This document shows positions 6,073 to 9,970 of a stretch of DNA of 9,970 bases, piece after piece. Origin of the DNA: Candidatus Aenigmatarchaeota archaeon. GTDB lineage: Archaea; Aenigmatarchaeota; Aenigmatarchaeia; CG10238-14; SpSt-28. The translations under genes and the position numbers were made by a program. How positions within the stretch are numbered: position 1 is the first letter of the stretch; every line of letters starts with the position of its first letter. The stretch covers positions 1 to 9,970 of the forward strand of contig JANXEB010000025.1 in assembly GCA_025058985.1 (NCBI GenBank), read 5' to 3'. The notes beneath the pieces were generated by a model. It had not been told where the DNA came from. It searched no databases and worked only from the letters and a program-made list of their open reading frames with translations.

Positions 6073-6914
6073 TACAACCACCCAAAATCCTCTATTAATC
6101 TAAATTTTTTATCATCAATAGTAACTTCTTCATAACTAACAGGTTCAAGGAGTCTAATAACATAATCAAAACCTGTATAAATCACGGTTTGAAATTCAAC
6201 TTTTCTCTCAGTTTTATCTTTTTTTATTTCTGCTTTGTTTCGTATTGGAGTATCATTATTATAAAAAGCAACAAATACTGGTATAGAATATACGGGATAC
6301 TTATGAGTTTTAATCGGAAAAATTCTTCTTACATTTCCATTTAACTTGATCTCTTTTTTTATATAGGTCGGAAATGTTAACCACAGAGATTTCTCAGACT
6401 TCGCATGCTTTATTCTATTGTCTTTTTCATCAAATAACATTAAACTTCTGACAAATACAATATCTTCACTTCTACCAAGCGAAAGAACTTTTTTGGGTTT
6501 CTCTAAGGCAGAATAAATTTCTTCGATTAAGTCCTCTTTTCCCCTGGTAAAAATATAGAGGTGTCCGTTAAAGAGTTCTTGTTGATGAACTGGAGTTCTT
6601 TGAGCCTTTTTTCCTTCGTTATAAAGTGGTAAGCCCTGATTTACAACTAACAATTTATTCTCTTTTATCTCGATCTTTGGGTAACCTTTTATGAGTTGTT
6701 GGTAGTTCCAGTAGACACTCTCAAATCCTCCATGGATGCTTAAGCGCAATTTCCAAAATTCTTCGTCATAAAATCTATTTGTGGCATTCTGAAGCATTCC
6801 AATCACTGTTGATTTCAGGGGTAGAGGGAAGCTTTGAGCATAGTAAAAAGTAAAAGGATTTCTGTATTGTGCATACGGCTGGAAGATTTCTATATAAAAT
6901 GTTTTTTCTGTCAT
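6072..6914 (-). CDS. cas5: Cas5, Cascade backbone and crRNA 5'-handle binder
   Basis: Cas5 caps the 5' handle of the crRNA in the type I surveillance complex and contacts the large subunit and Cas7. The 280-residue protein begins with the classic Cas5 N-terminus: FYIEIFQPYAQYRNP (residues 6-20) followed by FPLPLKSTVIGML (29-41), matching the family pattern of an RAMP first strand and a P-x-x-S-x-x-x-G-M-L turn. The middle has VLSLGRSEDIV (143-153), another family landmark. Length and sequence style fit the Cas5t (Tneap, I-B) group. The ATG overlaps the cas7 stop as ATGA, and its own stop overlaps the cas3 start as TAATG, so it is translationally coupled to both. It is complete, with no missing landmark. 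It is unlikely to process crRNA as Cas5d does, because that belongs to I-C, but a separate Cas6 is not visible here. Confidence 0.94.
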   Translation of the reverse strand: MTEKTFYIEIFQPYAQYRNPFTFYYAQSFPLPLKSTVIGMLQNATNRFYDEEFWKLRLSIHGGFESVYWNYQQLIKGYPKIEIKENKLLVVNQGLPLYNEGKKAQRTPVHQQELFNGHLYIFTRGKEDLIEEIYSALEKPKKVLSLGRSEDIVFVRSLMLFDEKDNRIKHAKSEKSLWLTFPTYIKKEIKLNGNVRRIFPIKTHKYPVYSIPVFVAFYNNDTPIRNKAEIKKDKTERKVEFQTVIYTGFDYVIRLLEPVSYEEVTIDDKKFRLIEDFGWL

Positions 6915-8038
6915 TTTTGTTCCTTATCCGAATTATTTAAAGCTTCTTTAACTTTTTCAAGTAGTTTATTTTTATCAGTAAATTCTATAGTATTATTTTT
7001 ATTCTGTTGAGTGCTTTTGTCTTTTTCAGAATTTGTAGATTTACTATTATTGCTTATTTTAGGGGAATAATCGCAGAAATCTTTTCTGTAGTATATGTAT
7101 ATACCTTCTCTTTGTTCTTTTGTATTCTGTTTTTCTGTATTGCATGGTAAGTTTATTCTAAATAAAGGTATCAAACCCTCTTCAATTTCATTCTCAATTA
7201 TTTCAGTATCGCCCTCTTTTTTGTATGTTCTTTTAACTTTGTAACGTGTTTTTCTGTCGAGAACAATCTTATCCATGTAGCTCTCATATCTTCCGTCGTA
7301 GTAAATGCCCAAAACGGCAAACCATGGAGATAAGTCCTCTCTCCTCCCCTTTATGTCTCTCTTGAGGTTTAGAATTGTTTCAATTAATTGAATTATTCTA
7401 TTTTTAGCTTCTTCCTTATCTATGTTAATATCACCAATATCTTCCCTTCCATGTTCTGATTTCAGGTATTTGCCTATTCTTTCCACATCTATAGTAACAT
7501 TGTATACGTAGAAGTCTGCTTTTTCTTCAATTGTTACAGGATTGCTTCCAACACTACCAGCTCTTTTGACCATATCTAAATTGGCCATAGTGTGGGTATC
7601 GAGATTTGTCGGAGTTAATGAAATTGCATGAGTAATCTTAACTGGAGATGTTCTCGTTAATGCTGATCTACCTTCAGTCTCAGCGATCATAAAACCAAAC
7701 AAATCGAACTCTGGAAACTCTAAGATTTTCTTATTTTCAAATAGTTCTCTCTTAGGGTGAGCCACTCCTCTTTTTTCTTCTTTTTCCCCCTCCATTTTTA
7801 GCGTTAACTCATCTTTTCCTGCAAGTTTCCATTCGTCTGGAAATAATTTGTTTGCCCAGTGTAAAATACTGTATCTGAGAGCATACCTGCTTACCATAAC
7901 ATACTGTCTTCCATCCCATTTTGTAATCTTCTTGAGTTCCTGATAATTCGTTCCACCTCCCCAATCATAATTCAAACTGCTTCCATAAAAAACCACATCC
8001 AAGCTTATAAATTTTGGAATTTTCTTTTCATTACTCAT
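6911..8038 (-). CDS. cas7: Cas7 (Cst2/DevR family), Cascade backbone subunit
   Basis: Cas7 polymerises along the crRNA spacer and forms the body of the surveillance complex. The 375-residue protein has the DevR/Cst2 layout: an N-terminal RAMP strand with SLDVVFYGSSLNYDWGGGTN (12-31), a short-helix segment VSRYALRYSILHWANKLF (49-66), the family core FDLFGFMIAE (111-120) with ALTRTSPVKITHAISLTP (126-143), then ADFYVYNVTIDVERIGKYL (174-192). Residues from about 326 form an unusual tail: an Asn/Ser/Lys/Gln-rich linker to about 350 and then a short predicted helix (KNKLLEKVKEAL). The ATG at 8038 follows a strong GGAGG ribosome site inside the end of the upstream gene, which it overlaps by eight bases. 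It is coupled to cas5 by ATGA. Identification is firm; the role of the tail is unknown. Confidence 0.94.
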   Translation of the reverse strand: MSNEKKIPKFISLDVVFYGSSLNYDWGGGTNYQELKKITKWDGRQYVMVSRYALRYSILHWANKLFPDEWKLAGKDELTLKMEGEKEEKRGVAHPKRELFENKKILEFPEFDLFGFMIAETEGRSALTRTSPVKITHAISLTPTNLDTHTMANLDMVKRAGSVGSNPVTIEEKADFYVYNVTIDVERIGKYLKSEHGREDIGDINIDKEEAKNRIIQLIETILNLKRDIKGRREDLSPWFAVLGIYYDGRYESYMDKIVLDRKTRYKVKRTYKKEGDTEIIENEIEEGLIPLFRINLPCNTEKQNTKEQREGIYIYYRKDFCDYSPKISNNSKSTNSEKDKSTQQNKNNTIEFTDKNKLLEKVKEALNNSDKEQK

Positions 8039-8417
8039 TTTTTACCACCTCCTCCCCACCTTCGCTCTCTTTTTTCTTCTCCACTGACATTATGCCCATT
8101 ATTATAGCATAGGCTATTTTTTCAAAATTCTCTTCCATCTCATAGCTCATTAAATGTTCTGCAAGAAAATCCGAATATTTTTTTACTCTAATACCTATTT
8201 TCTCATCTGTTATGACAGTATTTATGTTTTTTAGAATCAACCACATAAATCTGTTCCTATCTTTCGTTTTCAAAGTGTTAAGTAAGTCATATACAAGCCT
8301 TTGTCTTGATTTTTCTGTCCCAATATTGCTGAAAATTTCATTGGTTTCTTCTTTGAGTCTTCTTAATTCACTCAATTTCAAACTCCAAATTTCTTCTGTT
8401 TTCTTCATCTCCACCAT
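8031..8417 (-). CDS. Small helical protein between cas8 and cas7; candidate Cas11 small subunit
   Basis: From ATG 8417 this gene encodes 128 residues, rich in Lys and Glu and almost wholly helical in character (for example WSLKLSELRRLKEE, RLVYDLLNTLK, RFMWLILKNIN, NFEKIAYAIIMGIM). It has no signal peptide, membrane segment or known catalytic motif. Its place between cas8 and cas7 is where a Cascade small subunit gene would be expected; in many I-B systems the small subunit (Cas11b) is instead made from an internal start in cas8. Parts of it resemble the C-terminal end of the neighbouring Cas8 by eye. ATG 8417 is chosen over an in-frame GTG at 8438 because GGAGGTGATC lies directly before it. 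It overlaps cas8 by 50 bases and cas7 by eight. That it is a real gene is well supported; the small-subunit role is inferred from position, size and helical content. Confidence 0.8.
   Translation of the reverse strand: MVEMKKTEEIWSLKLSELRRLKEETNEIFSNIGTEKSRQRLVYDLLNTLKTKDRNRFMWLILKNINTVITDEKIGIRVKKYSDFLAEHLMSYEMEENFEKIAYAIIMGIMSVEKKKESEGGEEVVKNE
8045..8057 (-). promoter_or_regulatory. Ribosome binding site of cas7
   Basis: On the minus strand GGGGAGGAGGTGG lies about six bases before the cas7 ATG (8038). It sits wholly inside the last codons of the preceding gene, where it encodes the GEEVV of that protein's tail, so it serves both as coding sequence and as ribosome site. Confidence 0.75.
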
Positions 8418-9970
8418 GATCACCTCCCTCAATCTCACTTAAGAGTGCAACAACAAAAACAATTGCATAATTTTGCCAAGAAAATTTGTTATTCAGAACT
8501 TTTTCAAATAGAAAGTTTATAACACGCCTAATTGTTTCTAAATCTTTATCTCTTTTTTGGTTTAAGATTTTTAGCATTGAATTAACAAATTTAAATTTCT
8601 GAGACTTTCTTACTAAATCGAATAAAATTCTAGCGTATTTTTCAGCCTCATCTGATTCAAATAGATTTGAAAGCGATTTTAAAATACGTCTAGCCGACTT
8701 AAGGTCTTCTTTAACATCTTCAACCACTCTTCGATACCTATCAAAAAATAGCTCATCAAATATTCGTTTTTCTTCTCCTTTTCTTTCCCCAAACTCCTTG
8801 ATTTTTGCATCTACCAAAGCAGGATATAACAATACTTTACTAAATTTTACTTTACTAAATTTTGGAATTTGGTTCTCGCTATCGCTTAATCTTAAGTGTA
8901 GATAACTAATAATATTCGTGAGCAGGGGTTTATTTTTGAGGAACTCTTCAAGAAGCCATACACGTTGAAAACCTTTATCAGCTCTTTTTACTGGAAGGTA
9001 GAAGTTAAGGTTATCCCTTATAGAGTCATCAAGTATAAATGTTGCTTGTAGCTTTGGAATTCCAATATACTCAACTTCCTCAATTTTCTGTTTTTCTTGA
9101 AGCTTATATTTTATTAAGTACATGTTTTCCAATGTCCAAACGGTTTGGGTCTCTATTATAGAATCTATTATTGCTTCCCAAGTAAATTTAAAGATTTTTT
9201 CTTGGATTCTGGATTGATCTCTTGAAATTTCTATAAGTTTTGCTAATTTTTTATTGACAAAATACGTGAATTTCAAGTTGGGAGAATAAAAGAATATGTT
9301 TCCAATATTTTTCCCATTTTTATCTAGTATAAACGGTATAAACGCAAAAGGAAAACACAGCAAAAATATTAGAGCTTTAGAATTGAATGAAAATAAATTT
9401 TTATAAGTTATAAAACTCTTAGTATATGAAACATTGCTAAAATTATCTTTTTCCGATATTGTAGATGGTAAAAACTTGCTAATTGTTTTGTCAATATATC
9501 TTAACACATCTTTCTCTATTTCTTTGAGACCTAATATTTCCATGAATGAAATTTTCTGGTGTTCAACTTCCCATTTTGGTTGGAAGAATAATAAATTGTG
9601 AAAATAATAAAAACGACCACTGGTGCTTAGATCAACTCTTTTCTTATTTTTTACTTCAATAAAGTGATTACCGACCCATTCCCAAGCTTTTTCAAAAATT
9701 TCTAGGCCATTACTACATGTTAGATTAGGCGGCTCTTGTGGTAAAGGAGGGATTTCTTTTAATCCTCTCTTTTTTTTATTTACCTTCTCTTTTTTATTTA
9801 AATAAATAAAAGCTAAGGGAAAATACCAGTAATAAACAACCTTTGGATCTTCTCTTATCCTTTTCTGCAGCTCTTCTAAATCCCAACCATAAACTTCTTC
9901 CATCAAATTAACAAATCCCAAAATCCCTCCATCTATGAACCAGTTTCCAGTAAATTCCAGCTCTAAGTTT
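8368..9970 (-). CDS. cas8: Cas8, Cst1-like Cascade large subunit (5' end outside the window)
   Basis: Cas8 is the large subunit that recognises the PAM and recruits Cas3. The frame is open to the right edge, so the gene starts beyond the window; 533 residues are visible. The first visible residues include TGNWFIDGGILGF (about 7-19), the N-terminal hallmark of Cst1-type proteins, which shows that only a few residues are missing and that an internal TTG at 9921 is not the start. The middle is a mix of strands and hydrophobic segments (ALIFLLCFPFAFIPFIL near 199-215). The C-terminal 130 or so residues are helical and charged, like the small-subunit-like end of other large subunits. Cst1 proteins usually carry two CxxC pairs; here I see only two isolated Cys, so that zinc site seems absent. 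Its acidic tail (EGGDHGGDEEN) overlaps the start of the next gene. Family call rests on the N-terminal motif, size and operon position. Confidence 0.82.
   Translation of the reverse strand, partial: NLELEFTGNWFIDGGILGFVNLMEEVYGWDLEELQKRIREDPKVVYYWYFPLAFIYLNKKEKVNKKKRGLKEIPPLPQEPPNLTCSNGLEIFEKAWEWVGNHFIEVKNKKRVDLSTSGRFYYFHNLLFFQPKWEVEHQKISFMEILGLKEIEKDVLRYIDKTISKFLPSTISEKDNFSNVSYTKSFITYKNLFSFNSKALIFLLCFPFAFIPFILDKNGKNIGNIFFYSPNLKFTYFVNKKLAKLIEISRDQSRIQEKIFKFTWEAIIDSIIETQTVWTLENMYLIKYKLQEKQKIEEVEYIGIPKLQATFILDDSIRDNLNFYLPVKRADKGFQRVWLLEEFLKNKPLLTNIISYLHLRLSDSENQIPKFSKVKFSKVLLYPALVDAKIKEFGERKGEEKRIFDELFFDRYRRVVEDVKEDLKSARRILKSLSNLFESDEAEKYARILFDLVRKSQKFKFVNSMLKILNQKRDKDLETIRRVINFLFEKVLNNKFSWQNYAIVFVVALLSEIEGGDHGGDEENRRNLEFEIE
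8418..8427 (-). promoter_or_regulatory. Ribosome binding site of the small gene, inside cas8
   Basis: GGAGGTGATC on the minus strand, a full-length match to the 16S anti-Shine-Dalgarno end, lies directly before ATG 8417. It falls within the last codons of cas8 and decides the start of the downstream gene in favour of 8417 rather than GTG 8438. Confidence 0.8.
8834..8863. repeat. Perfect 15-bp tandem duplication inside cas8
   Basis: The unit ACTTTACTAAATTTT occurs twice head-to-tail with no mismatch and adds an in-frame repeat to Cas8 (KFSKV KFSKV). A perfect copy suggests a recent slippage or duplication event. It keeps the reading frame and probably lengthens a loop or strand by five residues. 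Confidence 0.8.

Noticed and set aside
8212..8442. Plus-strand open frame opposite the small gene
   Set aside because: It is a Phe/Leu/Ser-rich antisense shadow of the small helical protein gene.
9919..9921. TTG at 9921 as the start of cas8
   Set aside because: The same frame is open to the window edge and encodes the TGNWFIDGG hallmark upstream, so the true start is outside.

Overview
The window is most of a type I CRISPR-Cas locus, probably from a thermophilic euryarchaeon of Archaeoglobales type. The DNA is AT-rich, Lys, Glu and Ile are common, AGA is the favoured Arg codon, genes are packed with overlaps of a few bases, and strong GGAGGTGATC-type ribosome sites are present. The Cas proteins look like the I-B 'Tneap/Cst' variety: a Cst1-like Cas8, a Cst2/DevR-like Cas7, a Cas5t-like Cas5, a fused HD-helicase Cas3, and a Cas4-Cas1-Cas2 adaptation set. 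The organism is inferred; no rRNA or housekeeping gene is present to confirm it.

Layout. Positions 1-358 hold two small reading units on the minus strand: a gene that leaves the window at the left edge, and an unrecognised ORF of about 100 residues just upstream of it. Positions 431-671 (+) hold a broken winged-helix regulator gene, readable only across two frameshifts. It is followed by a cluster of TAGAGA palindromes and a short AT-rich stretch. Positions 876-2608 (+) are cas4-cas1-cas2, tightly spaced and ending at a T-rich terminator. Positions 2609-3417 have no intact gene; they hold decayed coding sequence, including a clear minimal nucleotidyltransferase (MNT) pseudogene. From the right edge down to 3418 the minus strand carries the interference operon: cas8 (5' end outside the window), a small helical protein (candidate Cas11 small subunit), cas7, cas5 and cas3.

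How it works together. Cas4-Cas1-Cas2 would select, trim and integrate new spacers. Cas8, the small protein, Cas7 and Cas5 would form the crRNA-guided surveillance complex (Cascade), which recruits the Cas3 nuclease-helicase to destroy target DNA. The two modules run toward each other and so must be transcribed separately. No CRISPR array and no cas6 are seen here; if the system works, they lie elsewhere.

Points of most interest: the stand-alone small protein resembles the C-terminal helical end of Cas8 by eye; the tails of two proteins double as ribosome sites for the next gene; Cas4 appears to have Gln in place of a metal-binding His; and both flanks of the adaptation genes hold pseudogenes whose successive frame breaks all have the same polarity.
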